From positions 69,755 through 133,754 of the forward strand of contig VZRG01001569.1 in assembly GCA_013397435.1 (NCBI GenBank): a stretch of DNA of 64,000 nucleotides, written 5' to 3'. How positions within the stretch are numbered: the stretch's first letter is position 1; each line of letters opens with the position of its first letter. The position numbers and the translations under genes were made by a program. The DNA comes from Erythrocercus mccallii (lineage: Eukaryota > Chordata > Aves > Passeriformes > Dicruridae). The notes below the pieces were generated by a model that saw nothing but the letters and a program-made list of their open reading frames with translations, ran no database searches and was not told where the DNA came from. Of the stretch, positions 63,705-64,000 are shown piece after piece.

Positions 63705-64000
63705 GTGCACTGTCATGTCCGTGAGAAAATGCATTTTTCCAATGAATGACCTGTCGCTCAACAAGGGTGGAGATATTAGAGACTCAGTTTGCTAATGGCT
63801 CTGTGGCAAAACTATGTTTTTTATTAAATCATGTAACTACTTTGCAAAAACCTGGGCAATCAGGCAGTAAGTGCAAATCAGATAGAAAAAAATAAGGTTT
63901 CTGATGTGCTTCAGCTGGAGGTAGTGCAGCACCAATCTGACTCTTCCCTTCCTCTCATCTTTTGCACCTGAGAGCAAGCCAGGGCGCTGCTTCTCTTTGA

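Noticed and set aside
1..64000. CRISPR array, tRNA or rRNA genes, bacterial-style operons, complete retroviral insertions
   Set aside because: I looked for regular spaced repeats, tRNA B-box words such as GGTTCGA, rRNA-like conserved blocks, long terminal repeat pairs and clustered long frames. None were found.

Overview
This window is vertebrate nuclear DNA and almost certainly from a bird. It is AT-rich, depleted in CpG, and dense in stop codons in all six frames. The only clear interspersed repeats are 5'-truncated CR1 retrotransposon copies with avian-style 3' ends (a 'GGTTTGGGTTGGAAGG'-type terminus and a short 'ATTCTGTGATTCTG'-like tail instead of poly-A). I see no Alu, B1, L1 or other mammalian repeats. 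I recognise no bacterial, phage or organellar features, and no tRNA, rRNA or CRISPR array.

I find no protein-coding exon that I can support. The window reads as an intergenic desert or the inside of a very large intron, and the sequence alone does not say which. Most open frames are short and lack any recognisable domain. The only reading frames with recognisable protein similarity are dead pieces of CR1 ORF2 (reverse transcriptase): 51080-51640 on the plus strand and 41903-42178 on the minus strand. One 251-codon frame (35591-36346) is longer than expected for this composition but resembles nothing I know.

Layout. 1-13700 is unique AT-rich DNA with a purine-rich patch (about 6590-6760) and a CpG-retaining patch (about 12690-13210). 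13720-13858 has two neighbouring local tandem duplications. 13860-24680 is unique DNA with a small minisatellite (21032-21081) and a (TG)15 microsatellite (22385-22414) in a GC-rich stretch. A short CR1 3' end lies at 24688-24765. 24770-37740 is mostly unique, with a long pyrimidine tract ending in an acceptor-like site (30664-30743) and the 251-codon frame. 37741-38580 carries what look like two older, pre-avian repeats. CR1 copies follow at 41626-42270 (minus), 45984-46121 (minus) and 51085-52038 (plus, the longest, with the FADD catalytic motif of reverse transcriptase). The rest, to 64000, is unique DNA with an A21 tract (55562-55582), a G/T-rich low-complexity stretch (57384-57556), and a possible old DNA-transposon remnant near 63688.

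I found no new biological system. The items most worth a second look are the long unexplained open frame, two CpG-retaining patches that may be conserved non-coding elements, and the older repeat remnants.
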